A stretch of DNA of 36,612 nt from Hennigella sp045641165 (GCA_045641165.1 JAZUGL010000008.1:1-36612), one strand, 5' to 3'. Shown: positions 1 through 9,218, numbered from the stretch's first letter. The notes: a model not told the origin generated them from the letters alone. A program made the numbers and translations.

Positions 1-50
1 AGCGCGTGTCAGAATCAAAATCTGATGCCTTACCGCTTGGCTACAACCCA
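1..50 (-). tRNA. tRNA-Gln (anticodon UUG), partial
   Basis: Read on the minus strand, the sequence starts TGGGTTGTAGCC at position 50 and has a D-arm with AAGCGGTAAGG. An anticodon stem CAGA/TCTG follows with loop TTTTGAT, giving anticodon UUG. This is the standard tRNA-Gln layout. The T-arm and 3' acceptor half lie beyond position 1. It is 5 bases downstream of tRNA-Tyr and is probably co-transcribed with it. Confidence 0.93.
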
Positions 51-55
51 ATTAA

Positions 56-140
56 TGGTGGACAGAAGTGGATTCGAACCACTGAAACCGAAGGTGGCTG
101 ATTTACAGTCAGCTGCGTTTGGCCGCTTCGCTATCTGTCC
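56..140 (-). tRNA. tRNA-Tyr (anticodon GUA)
   Basis: On the minus strand the acceptor stem is GGACAGA (5', at 140-134) pairing with TCTGTCC (66-60). Discriminator A is at 59 and an encoded CCA at 58-56. The anticodon loop contains GTA (context GACTGTAAATC), so it decodes Tyr codons. A long variable arm is present, as expected for bacterial tRNA-Tyr, a class II tRNA. The T-arm GGTTCGAATCC is intact. It lies downstream of greA on the same strand. Confidence 0.97.
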
Positions 141-146
141 GGAAAT

Positions 147-175
147 GGGCACGAAATAGGTGCCCAACTATTATA
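147..175 (-). promoter_or_regulatory. Hairpin plus -10 box between greA and tRNA-Tyr
   Basis: On the minus strand a TATAAT box (175-170) directly follows the greA stop codon (178-176). It is followed by a perfect 6-bp inverted repeat, GGGCAC and GTGCCC, with a 7-base loop (165-147), then the tRNA-Tyr 5' end at 140. The hairpin lacks a long U-tract. It could be a weak greA terminator, a leader hairpin of the tRNA transcript, or a processing site. The promoter call is inferred from the box alone. Confidence 0.45.
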
Positions 176-658
176 TTACAAACGAGAAATTTTTAGGATT
201 TTAGCCTTATAGGGTTTCTCAATACCCTTTACTTCCACGATTTCTCCTACTTCATGTCCTAAAATGGCTACAGCTAGAGGAGAAGAGTTAGAGATTTTAT
301 CTTCATCAGGATTAGCTTCTACTTCACCAACAATTGAATACTCATTTGTTTCATCATCTGATAAGTCTAAGATTTTAACTTTAGTTCCAACTTTGACTAT
401 GTCAACTTTAGCTTTAGATGCTTTTTCATCAATGATTTGAGCAAAGTTAACAATGTTTTCTAATTCTTTAATTTTAGATTCAATTTCAGCTTGTTTGTTT
501 TTAGCTGCATCATAATCTGCATTTTCAGACAAGTCACCTTGTTCTCTTGCATCTTGAATAGCTTTAATTACTATAGGTCTTTCAACCTTAATTAATCTTT
601 CTAATTCTTTTTTAGTTTCTTCAAACTTCTCTTTTGTTAAAAGTATTTTTTCTGCCAT
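176..658 (-). CDS. greA: Transcript cleavage factor GreA
   Basis: This is a 160-residue protein of normal GreA length. GreA enters the RNA polymerase secondary channel and stimulates cleavage of backtracked RNA, rescuing stalled elongation complexes. The N-terminal half is a long coiled coil. Its tip carries the family motif GDLSENADYDAAK with the two acidic residues (Asp42, Glu45) that act at the polymerase active site. The C-terminal FKBP-like globular domain spans about residues 85-158. An AGGAGA ribosome-binding site (669-664) lies 5 bases before the ATG. The lipoprotein gene upstream ends 12 bases away, suggesting a shared transcript with rpsT. Confidence 0.97.
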   Translation of the reverse strand: MAEKILLTKEKFEETKKELERLIKVERPIVIKAIQDAREQGDLSENADYDAAKNKQAEIESKIKELENIVNFAQIIDEKASKAKVDIVKVGTKVKILDLSDDETNEYSIVGEVEANPDEDKISNSSPLAVAILGHEVGEIVEVKGIEKPYKAKILKISRL

Positions 659-670
659 ATTATTCTCCTA

Positions 671-1207
671 TTATTTCACTGTGCATTCACTATAAACATA
701 TGAAGGAACAGTTAAAGGTGTTCCAACACCTATTGTTAAATCAATTGATCCACCAGCGTTAGAATGCTCATTGTAGACAAATGTGTTAACTGTTGCATCA
801 GCAAAATCATATTGACCACCATTGTATTCAATATAAAATGTAGTAAATTTTTGTGAAACGGGTGTGTCATCCAATTCACAATTTATACAAAATCCTATAT
901 TGCTCATGCATAATGAGGCAATTAAATCAAAATAAACAGACTCTAATGTTTTTTTACCATTAATGTCTTCTAGTCTTAATGGTTCACCAGGCGCCTTATC
1001 TGCATGCAATTTTGCAGCAGCATATACAGCAGACAGAGATTGATATGATGCAATGTCAGTGTGTTTCTTTTCATTATCTAAACAATTAATAGATTCACCA
1101 TACTTAAAATTTCAAGCTGGTTTGCCACAACCAACCATAACTGGCGCTAAAGCACCAATTGTAGTAATAGGGATTAAACAAGAAATAATCTTATTTAGCT
1201 TTGACAT
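671..1207 (-). CDS. Small prolipoprotein of unknown function
   Basis: The 178-residue protein starts MSKLNKIISCLIP, has a hydrophobic stretch to about residue 26, and then a lipobox VMVGC with Cys at about 28. It is therefore probably processed by Lgt/LspA and anchored on the outside of the membrane. One TGA (Trp, just after the lipobox) interrupts the frame under the standard code; the ATG at 1207 is only in frame once this is read as Trp. The start overlaps the end of rpsT by 17 bases. The mature part is mixed, with four further Cys residues and no family that I recognise. Surface lipoproteins of mollicutes are often antigenic or adhesive, but nothing here shows that. Confidence 0.8.
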
Positions 1208-1472
1208 CTTTTGTTTCTGCTTTCTTAGTAGCATTTGCTTTGTTAGCAGCTTTTGCTAATCTAGATTTAATTCTGTTAGCTTTATTTCTGTGAATAACAT
1301 GCTTTCTACTTAAACTATCTGCATTTTTATAAGCAAGAGCCAAATCTTTCTTATCATTTTTAGCTCTAACTTTCTTGCTAATAGTTTTTAATTTAAAAAC
1401 TTTTAAGCTGTTTGCAGCATGTCTTTTATCTGATTGTCTTTTTGTTTTTATATTGGACTTTATGTTAGCCAT
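1191..1472 (-). CDS. rpsT: Ribosomal protein S20
   Basis: This is a 93-residue, Lys/Ala-rich three-helix protein beginning MANIKSNIKTKRQSDKR. It matches S20, which binds 16S rRNA helices and is assembled early into the 30S subunit. The C-terminal tail (ATKKAETKDVKAK) is slightly longer than usual. A minus-strand TATAAT (1509-1504) lies 31 bases before the ATG, so it probably heads the transcript rpsT, lipoprotein, greA. Its last codons overlap the start of the lipoprotein gene. Confidence 0.96.
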   Translation of the reverse strand: MANIKSNIKTKRQSDKRHAANSLKVFKLKTISKKVRAKNDKKDLALAYKNADSLSRKHVIHRNKANRIKSRLAKAANKANATKKAETKDVKAK

Positions 1473-1560
1473 TTTCGTATGTATTCCTAAATATATTTTA
1501 TAGATTATATAAGAAAATTAAATATATAATATCAAAATTATCTATGGAGAAATAGTCAAC
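1473..1560. promoter_or_regulatory. Divergent promoters for rpsT and the membrane protein/fmt pair
   Basis: This AT-rich 88-base gap holds a minus-strand TATAAT at 1509-1504 (for rpsT) and a plus-strand TATAAT at 1525-1530. The plus-strand box is followed by GGAGA (1546-1550) ahead of the ATG at 1561. No good -35 boxes are evident, which is normal in mollicutes. Confidence 0.55.
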
Positions 1561-2247
1561 ATGTCTTCTGGTGGAACAGCAGCAAGTTCATTAATGCCTA
1601 TCTTACTACTAGTCATTATTGGTGTAGCTATTTATTCTGTTTATAAAAGAAAAAAAACAGCTAGAGAAGCTAACCCCTTTTTATCTAACCGTAAGAATAA
1701 AGATGAAGTTTGAAAAACTATCAAACAATTTTTAAAAGACAATAATTGTCAAGGAAAAGAACTAGCAGATAGTTACGTTGTTAAACGTAATCATGTAGAT
1801 TATATTGATCCTAACTCATCTGAATTAGCTAGAAAAAATAAATCATTTGAATTAAAGATTAGACAACTGCAACACAAACAAGCTAAGAAAAGAGCTAAAT
1901 ACTCTGGCTCTATTCTTCCTGAAAATAATCCTGCAAGAGATTTATTTGTTGTAGTTTTTAAAACTAGAGATACTAAAACAGGAAAAGAAGATCCATATCG
2001 TTGTTTTGAATGTGAAGTATTAAATACTAAGATAGGAAAGAAACAATATGATCGTAAGATCATAATTAATGGCGAATTAGATCTAGATAAAGAAATGGAA
2101 TGAATTGCTCCTATTAGAGCTGCTGAACAAGACAAAGCTAAAGCTATGGAAGCTAAAGCAGCCAAACGTAAAGCTAGTCAAGATAAAGTTGAAAAGAAAA
2201 GACGTATGAAAGAAGAAAGGAGAGCTAAGAAACATGCCAAAAAATAG
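1561..2247 (+). CDS. Membrane-anchored basic protein of unknown function (MG364-like by position)
   Basis: The 228-residue protein has one N-terminal membrane segment (about residues 11-27, LMPILLLVIIGVAIYSV) followed by KRKK, so the bulk should be cytoplasmic. The soluble part (about 45-180) contains Cys-x-x-Cys-like spacing (YRCFECEV) and mixed alpha/beta composition. The last 40 residues are a highly charged Lys/Arg/Ala/Glu helix. Two in-frame TGA codons are read as Trp. The reading frame overlaps fmt by 14 bases. The order rpsT, a protein of about 226 residues, fmt is also what I recall for M. genitalium (MG363.1, MG364, MG365), which makes this a positional homologue. Function unknown; the basic tail could bind nucleic acid or ribosomes (inference). 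Confidence 0.8.
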
Positions 2248-3172
2248 AGTAATTTTTATGGGCACACCAAAGATTGCTGCTGTTTGTTTGGCGGCAATTT
2301 TAAATCTTAGTAATGTAGAAGTTATTGCTGTTGTTTGTCAACCAGATAGACCAACTGGAAGAAAACAAATTTTAACTTCTTGTGAAGTTAAAACATTAGC
2401 ACAAAAGCACAACATTAAGGTTTTACAAGCAGACAAAGTTGGCGAACTATTTGAACAAATTAAAGATTTAAATCCTGACTTAATTTTTACATGCGCATTT
2501 GGTCAATTTGTTCCTTCATCAATTTTAAATTTACCTAAATATAAATGTGTTAATTTACATGCTTCTTTGCTTCCTAAATTAAGAGGTGGAGCACCTATTC
2601 AATGGGCAATCATTAATCAAGAAAAACAAACAGGTTTTTCATTAATGTATATGAACCCAAAAATGGATGCAGGAAACATTATTAAGCAATATCAAATAGA
2701 TATTGCTTCTAATGAAACATATACATCTTTATATGACAAATTATGTAACTTAGCTAAGGATGTAATTAGCAAAGATTTTAATATGCTTTTTGATGAAAAT
2801 TTATCATCTTATCCACAAGAAGAAAATAAAGTTACTTTTGGTTTAAATATCCAAAGAGAAGATGAAAAAATTGATTGAAATAAAAAGAATGATCAAGTTG
2901 ATGCTTTAATTAGAGGTTTATATGATAAACCAATTGCATTTACAACATATGAAGACCAAATTGTAAAGATCTATAAAGCAATTAAAGTTGAATCATTTGC
3001 TAATGCAATTCCTGGTTCAATTGTTTCAATTGACAATGATGGTATTGTTGTTCAAACATCATTTAATGCAATTAAGATTTTAGAACTTCAACTATCAGGT
3101 AAAAAACCTTGTAGCGTAAAACAAATGCTTAATGGTAATCACCCATTTAAAGTTGGACACAGATTTAAATAA
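2234..3172 (+). CDS. fmt: Methionyl-tRNA formyltransferase
   Basis: The 312-residue enzyme transfers a formyl group from 10-formyl-tetrahydrofolate to Met-tRNA(fMet), producing the initiator tRNA. The N-terminal Rossmann-type domain starts with RVIFMGTP. The folate-binding and catalytic residues are visible: Asn107 and His109 in NLHASLLPKLRGGAP, and Asp145 in MDAGN. The C-terminal OB-fold domain (about 210-312) lies beyond a TGA codon read as Trp. The start overlaps the upstream membrane protein by 14 bases. The stop abuts the convergent gene at 3173 with no gap. Confidence 0.97.
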
Positions 3173-3799
3173 TTACTCAATACTATGAGCTTGGCTCATA
3201 CCAATTAACAAAACAATAAAATCATTTACTTTATCTTGGCAATTGTCCAAGATTATTTTTTTAATTAAAGAAAACAACCTAGTGTTGTAGATTATGATTT
3301 GCAACTTTGAATCATATTTCTTATCTAACAAAACATCTTTTAATTCATAGTTTATTTGACATTTAACTTTGTTATAAACTAAATATCCCAAGCCAAAGCA
3401 AATGAAGTCACCTATTGCTTCATTAGATAAATTAACATTTAAATCATAAGTTTTTAAGGCACGAATAAGTTCATTTCTAAAACTATTAAAGCAATCAAAA
3501 GACTTAATGATATTAGTAAAGTTTAAATAAGGATTTAAAACTATATTCTTATAAGTAGTCATAACCTTTTTATCTCGATAAATTTCAAGCAACAAGTTAA
3601 TTCAAAAATCCTTATTACCTTTTAAACGATTTTTTAAAGTTTTTTTATCACATCTATTTTGTAAAAATGCCAAAACAAAAGATGCTAAAGACAAGTTTTC
3701 ATCAAAATGACTTGTTTCTTTAACAGCTTTTTCAATCTTATTGAGAATAAAAGAAAATTCTCTTTTGAACTTTCTAAAAGACTTTTCGGTTTTATTCAT
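3173..3799 (-). CDS. Unrecognised helical protein co-transcribed with hrcA
   Basis: The 208-residue protein is continuous when the TGA at codon 66 is read as Trp. It starts MNKTEKSFRKFKREF and is predicted to be mostly helical, with a very basic first half and a hydrophobic C-terminal third (DFIVLLIGMSQAHSIE). I see no signal peptide, clear membrane span or known motif. Its start overlaps the end of hrcA by 8 bases, so it is probably translationally coupled and controlled by the same operator. In many bacteria the genes after hrcA are grpE and dnaK; this sequence does not look like GrpE. I assign no function. Confidence 0.75.
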
Positions 3800-4814
3800 T
3801 GTATTTCTTTTCGATCTCTTCTTTTAAAAAGTCTAAAATACCTTGTATTTTAGAATAGTTCATTCTGTTAGGACCAACGACAGAAATTTGGTGGGAATTA
3901 TTACCACCTTTAACATTTACTGAAGCAATAACTAAATCTTTATTTCCTACCTTTTCTCCAGATGTAATTAAAGTTGTTTTACCTGTTTTAGCTTGTTGGT
4001 AAGCTATTTGTTGCCAAATATTTGTCTTATCTAATAAATCTAAAACTTTATTTAGTTTTTGAATATCATGTTGAAATTCTGGTTGAGTGGTTAAATATTT
4101 TGTTCCATGAACTTCAGTATGGAATTGATATTTAATATCAAAAATCTTTCTAATCATCTCTTGCATAATGTATTCATAATTTTCAACACTATTTTTAATA
4201 ATGTCCTTGATAGAATTAATTTTTTCTGAAAGTTTTTCTAGAGGAGTATCTACTAATCTATCATTGAAAATTCTGATACATGTAGAGATGTCATCAAGAA
4301 TTTTTGGTTCATTAAATGTAATGGTATTTTTAGTGATGTTACCACTTGATGTAACAACAATAATAACAGCCATGTTATTATGGATAGGAATTAAATCAAT
4401 ACGTTTTAATGTTTCTTTAATTTCAGATGTAGTAACAATTGAAGGTAAATGAAGTGTTTCATTAATAACATCCATTGATTCATTAATGATTGTTTCAATT
4501 GAAGTTAATCGTTTAGCAAAAATCTTGTTTAGTTTTTTTCTTAAATCAAGAGATAGACTTGGTTGAAGAATATTACTACGATAATATTCATAACCTAAAT
4601 TTGTTGGGACCCTTCCACTTGATGTATGAGTTTTTTCAATTAGGTTTTGTTTTTCTAAAACAACCATTTCATTTCTTATAGTTGCACTAGATAAATCTGT
4701 TAAAAAGTCAGTAATTATCTCCTTACTAGAAATGGGATTAGCCTCATTGATATATTGTTCAACAATAATTTTCAAAATGTGCTTTTGTCTATCAGTTAAC
4801 TTGATATTTTTCAT
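3792..4814 (-). CDS. hrcA: Heat-inducible transcription repressor HrcA
   Basis: The 340-residue protein has the normal HrcA length. An N-terminal winged-helix DNA-binding domain (about 1-80) contains LTDRQKHILKIIVE, the SSATIRNEM recognition helix and the family signature SSGRVPTNLGYEYY. The rest is the GAF-like dimerisation domain, ending in the typical segment VVGPNRMNYSKIQGILDFL. HrcA represses chaperone genes by binding CIRCE elements and is itself stabilised by GroEL or DnaK in other bacteria. A CIRCE-like repeat lies just upstream, implying autoregulation. No good Shine-Dalgarno is seen before the ATG. Confidence 0.97.
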   Translation of the reverse strand: MKNIKLTDRQKHILKIIVEQYINEANPISSKEIITDFLTDLSSATIRNEMVVLEKQNLIEKTHTSSGRVPTNLGYEYYRSNILQPSLSLDLRKKLNKIFAKRLTSIETIINESMDVINETLHLPSIVTTSEIKETLKRIDLIPIHNNMAVIIVVTSSGNITKNTITFNEPKILDDISTCIRIFNDRLVDTPLEKLSEKINSIKDIIKNSVENYEYIMQEMIRKIFDIKYQFHTEVHGTKYLTTQPEFQHDIQKLNKVLDLLDKTNIWQQIAYQQAKTGKTTLITSGEKVGNKDLVIASVNVKGGNNSHQISVVGPNRMNYSKIQGILDFLKEEIEKKYNE

Positions 4815-4826
4815 GATTTTTACCTA

Positions 4827-4858
4827 TTAGCAAATCGTATCTTATATTGCTAATTATA
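4827..4858 (-). promoter_or_regulatory. CIRCE-like operator with overlapping -10 box for hrcA
   Basis: TTAGCAAAT (4827-4835), a 9-base spacer and TATTGCTAA (4845-4853) reproduce the 9-9-9 layout of CIRCE (consensus TTAGCACTC-N9-GAGTGCTAA). The outer TTAGCA/TGCTAA halves are kept and the inner bases diverged. A minus-strand TATAAT (4858-4853) touches its upstream edge, so bound HrcA would block transcription start. It lies 12 bases before the hrcA ATG. It is also about 95 bases upstream of the divergent HAD gene, so dual control is possible. Confidence 0.8.
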
Positions 4859-4948
4859 ATATTTATTAAATATATTATTTAAATTAAAATTTTTTTGTTA
4901 TATTTAATTATTGAAAATAATTAAAGGTATATTTTTTTAAGACAGAAA

Positions 4949-6739
4949 ATGGAAAAGAAAAAAACATCTTACAAGTTATTATCAATTGACTTAGATGGAA
5001 CTTTACTATCGCCCGTTTTAAAGAAAGCGGATAAACGCAATTACTTAGCGATCCAAGAATATATGTCTCTTGGTGGGCATGCTTTTATTAATACTGGTAG
5101 ACCGCCTTGAGCAGTAGCCAAAGTTATTCAAAATATTAACAAGTGTGGTAAAAAAAGAATTAGACTTTTATCTTGCTTAAATGGTTCTTACATTATCGAC
5201 TTTAATGACCACAATATTCGTGAAACAAAAATTAGTCACGAATATTGCAACATTCTTTTAAACATAGTTAAGAAGTTTAAACGTGCAACTATTTGTTTCT
5301 ATACAGTTAGAGGATTTGAATTCCATCAAGCAGAAGCTTACCCATCTACCGCCTTCATTAAACCCTTATATAGAAATGCCATTTTAGTTAAACTTAAAAA
5401 CCAAAATGATTTAACTTCTTACAAGATTAACATTTTCTCTCCTAGCAAGAAAATAGTTGGTAAGATTTACCACGAAATGAAAAAACAAAATCTTCACCAA
5501 ATAATGACTGTAAGTCATTCTTCGCCAAGATTTTTAGAAATTACAGCAGCAAATACAAACAAAGGAACAGCCATTGCCTTAATGGCTAAAAAATATCATA
5601 TTTCTAAACATGAGATAGCTGCTATAGGTGATTCATTTAATGATGAACCAGCCTTTGCTGCTTCGGCTCTTTCTATTGGTATTGCACCACAAGACCCATT
5701 CTTCCTTGAAAGATGTGACCGTATAGTTAACAGAAGAAAAAGAGGTGTTGAAGAAGCAATCAACACTTATATCATCAAACAACAAATCTCTAATCAACCA
5801 ATTAAACTTATCTTTAGTGATTTAGATGGAACGCTTATTGATGGTAAAACTAAACTTTATTCTGAAAAGACAAGATTAGCTCTTCAACAATGCACTAACC
5901 ACTTAATACCTTTAGCCATTGCTAGTGGTAGAAGAATTTATGATGCCCTAAACATTGTTAAGGAAATGAAATTAAATCCTAAAACTAGTGTTTACATTAT
6001 TGGAAATAATGGTGCAACAATGTATGACCTATATACAAAGAAGTATGTGTCACAAACACCAATTGACCACAAAGATGCTAAAGCTGTATTTGATTATGTT
6101 GTTAAATTAAATAACACAACAGAAAAAAACAAAGTTGGTTTAATTATTCATCCACACGAACCACAATTATTGTTCTATAACCCAATTTTCTGAAAACCAC
6201 TAAATCTTAAAAAGACAGGCAATGAAGCACATTATGATCCTTGAGTAAATGAAAACTGTGTTTATGTTGAACAATTCCCAGACAATATTATGTGTTACAA
6301 ATTTGTTATCAAATTTGCTACAACAGAAAAAGCACACTTCTATTGCGAAAAAATTAAAAAAGCATTTAAGAACCTTGAAATATGTTTATCTTCACCATTT
6401 AATGTAGAGGTTAACCACAAAGGTGTAGATAAAGCCTTTGCTGCTAAAACAATTGCTAAATTAACAAACATCAGAATAGAAGATATGTTAATTTTAGGTG
6501 ATAGCCAAAACGATATTCCTGCATTAAGACTTAACAAAAACTCTTACACCCCAGGATATTCTCCTTCTTATGTTAAGAAGGAAGCTGCCCATGTTGTAAG
6601 AAATGTTGATGCTTCTAACTTTGCGTCAGAAGTTATTTACAAGAGAGTATTTAAAGTAAAACAAACTAAAAAAGCAAAGAAAGAAAAAGAAAAAGCTGTA
6701 AAGAAAGCAAAAAAAGCTAAAAAGAACGATGGAAAATAA
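4949..6739 (+). CDS. Tandem double Cof-type HAD hydrolase
   Basis: A single 596-residue frame (three TGA codons read as Trp) contains two complete Cof/YidA-type haloacid dehalogenase phosphatase units. Unit 1 (about 1-270) has motif I SIDLDGTLL with Asp14/Asp16 and motif IV GDSFNDEPAF with Asp228/Asp232. Unit 2 (about 285-565) has motif I FSDLDGTLI with Asp291/Asp293 and motif IV GDSQNDIPAL with Asp518/Asp522. Each has the cap-domain region between its motifs. The last 30 residues are a Lys/Ala-rich tail. Cof proteins usually have one unit of about 270-290 residues and dephosphorylate sugar phosphates, nucleotides or cofactors; the substrate here is unknown. The end overlaps potA by 11 bases. 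No Shine-Dalgarno precedes the ATG. Confidence 0.92.
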
Positions 6740-8351
6740 GGGATCTTTTTTGCAACTTCAAAATATTCAAAAGATGTATGATGATGGTTACATTGCTTGT
6801 GACAACATCAACATTTCTATTGACAAAGGAAAGTTTGTTACCATTTTAGGACCATCAGGATGTGGTAAAACCACATTACTTAAAATGATTGCTGGTTTTG
6901 AAATGCCAACAAAAGGAAAAATTATTGTTAATGGTCTTGATATTAAAGATGTACCAATTCACTCCAGACCAACAGCAACAGTATTCCAAGATTATGCTTT
7001 ATTTCCTAACATGAATGTTTATGACAACATTATTTATGGTTTAAGAATAATGCGTACTGAACTTGAGCAAGTTCCCGAAAAAGTTTATCAAGAACTTGAA
7101 AAAGTTAGAAAAGATGCAGTTGAAAAAGCTAATAAAAAAATTATTGAACTTAAAAATGAATTAGCAAAGATTGACAAAGAACTTGTCAAAGTTAAGTTAG
7201 CTTATTCAAAAAACGAAGAAGTTTTCAAAGTACAAGATATGCGTTATCAACAATTCCTGCAACAAGTTATTCGTTTTGAAAAAGCAATGCAAAAGAAAAA
7301 CCCAGAATATACATCTTGGAAGTTATCTGTTAAAAATAGAAGAAAAATTAGGAGATATAAAATTGCTGTTAAGTTTGGAACAAGAAAACTTATTAACTTT
7401 AACACTGATGGAATGAATCAAGCAGAAAAGAATCTATATCACTTACTTGCTTTATGTCTATATAAAGAACCTATTGACATTAAAGTTGATAAACTCCTTG
7501 CTAAATATGCAGATATTGATGAATGGATATCATATTGAGAAAACTATCCTGAAACAGCTTGTGAAGCTTTTAGAAAATTACATACAACTAGACCACTAAC
7601 AAAAGAAGAAATTAAACAAAAAGCAGAAGAAGCTATTAATCTAGTTGGTTTAAATGGCAACGAATATAAATTTCCAGCAGAACTTTCTGGTGGTATGCAA
7701 CAAAGAGTTGCTCTTGCTAGAGCAATAGTTGTTAAACCAGATATTTTATTGCTTGATGAACCTCTTTCCGCCTTAGATGCTCAAGTTAGAAAGAAAATGC
7801 AACAAGAATTAAAGCGTATTCACAATGAATTAAAAATTAACTTTATTCTTGTTACACACGATCAAGAAGAAGCTTTAACATTATCTGACCAAATTATTGT
7901 TATGTCTAAAGGAAAGATTGAACAATTTGGTTCAGCTAAAAATATTTATGAACACCCAGCTAATGCTTGAGTTGCTAACTTTATTGGCCAAGCCAATTTC
8001 ATTGATTGCGAATATTTAGGCAATCAAAAAATAAGAATTGGAAAAGCAGAAATTGATTATCCAATTACTAATGCTCAATTAGAACAAAAACTAACTAAGA
8101 ATGCTTTCTTCAAATTATTAGTTAGACCTGAAGACGTAGAAGTTTGTCCAATTGAAAATAGCTTCTTACAAGCAAGAGTACAAAGTGTTTCTTATAAAGG
8201 AACAATTTATGAAATTACTTGTCTTACTAAAGACAAGATTGCAATTTCAATGCAAACAATTGATCCTTTAAAAGTAAATGATTTAATTGGTCTTAAATGA
8301 AACTTACTTTATACAACACCAATTATTCCTAAGAAAGGAGAAACATTATAA
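6729..8351 (+). CDS. potA: Spermidine/putrescine ABC transporter ATPase PotA with a large insertion
   Basis: The 540-residue protein energises polyamine import with PotB, PotC and PotD. Walker A is GPSGCGKTT (41-49), the Q-loop Gln87, the signature LSGGMQQR (319-326), Walker B LLLDEP (Asp343, Glu344) and the H-loop His377. A TOBE-type C-terminal domain (about 430-540) follows. Between the Q-loop region and the signature lies an insertion of about 180 residues (about 110-289), rich in Lys/Glu and partly coiled-coil. Typical PotA proteins of about 370 residues lack it; long PotA forms are known from M. genitalium. TGA codons are read as Trp at three or more sites. The stop and the potB start share the sequence TAATG. 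Confidence 0.95.
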
Positions 8352-9217
8352 TGGCTGCAAATAATAATGTACTCCTTCCTTTTGGGGTTGGATATAGAAG
8401 ACCAAAAACAAGATTCAATAAAAGATTCTTATTGACATTGCCTTATATTATCATGTCATTAGTTTTATTCATTGGACCACTTATTATGGTTATGATTAAA
8501 TCTTTTTTACCAACTGATTCTGGTTCAATGGTTTTAAACTGAAGCGTAATTGATGGATTTGTTATTGGCAAGATATTTTTATCTATTGGCTTAGCATTAG
8601 CTGCCACGGCCATTTGTGTTGTTTTAGCTTATCCATTTGCTTACATGATGGCTTTTAGCAATTCTAAGAATTTTAAGACTATAGTAATTATTCTAGTTAC
8701 TGCACCTATTTGATCAAGTCTATTAATTAAACTAATTGGTCTAAAAACATTCTTTGATATTTGCAATGGATATTCTAACTCTACATTTGGCCATATCTTT
8801 ACTGTTATTGGTTTAACTTATATCTATATTCCATTTATGATTTTGCCTTTGTACAACGTCTTAGAAGGAATGCCAAAGAATTTAATCTTTGCTAGTCAAG
8901 ACTTAGGACAAAACGGCATAAAAACATTTATTAAAATCATTCTTCCATATACTAAGACTGCTTTCTTAGCTGGAATAACAATGGTTTTCTTACCAGCAGT
9001 TACAACTGTTGCTGTACCACAATTTTTAAATAATGCTACAAACGGAGCAACAATTGGTGACATTATTGTTACTGAAGGTGAAGAAGGATTAATTAGTGAT
9101 ATTGCTTTAGCAAGAAGCAGCTCTTTAAGCCTTGTTGTATCTATCTTTATCTTTGTTATTTATGGCTTCATTGTGTTCTTACCTAAACTAATTAAACACA
9201 AGAAAGGAGGTAGATAA
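8351..9217 (+). CDS. potB: Spermidine/putrescine permease PotB
   Basis: The 288-residue inner-membrane permease has about six hydrophobic segments, starting at about residue 26 (LLTLPYIIMSLVLFIGPLI). The cytoplasmic EAA coupling loop is visible as SQDLGQNGIKTFIKIILP, which docks onto PotA. PotB and PotC form the heterodimeric channel. Two TGA codons are read as Trp. The ATG overlaps the potA stop, and potC begins one base after its own stop, so the three are translated as a coupled block. The order ABCD fixes the B/C assignment. Confidence 0.93.
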
Positions 9218-9218
9218 T

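Noticed and set aside
2083..2265. Minus-strand open frame rich in Phe/Ser, opposite the end of the membrane protein gene, and another at 1800-2165
   Set aside because: Both are antisense shadows of the Lys/Glu/Ala-rich coding sequence at 1561-2247; they have no ribosome-binding site and low-complexity composition.
6193..6290. Apparent break splitting the HAD gene, and similar breaks in potA, metK, ktrB, fmt, rplE and others
   Set aside because: Each break is a single in-frame TGA, mostly at positions where the family has Trp; the reading frame and homology continue, so these are Trp codons and not pseudogenes.
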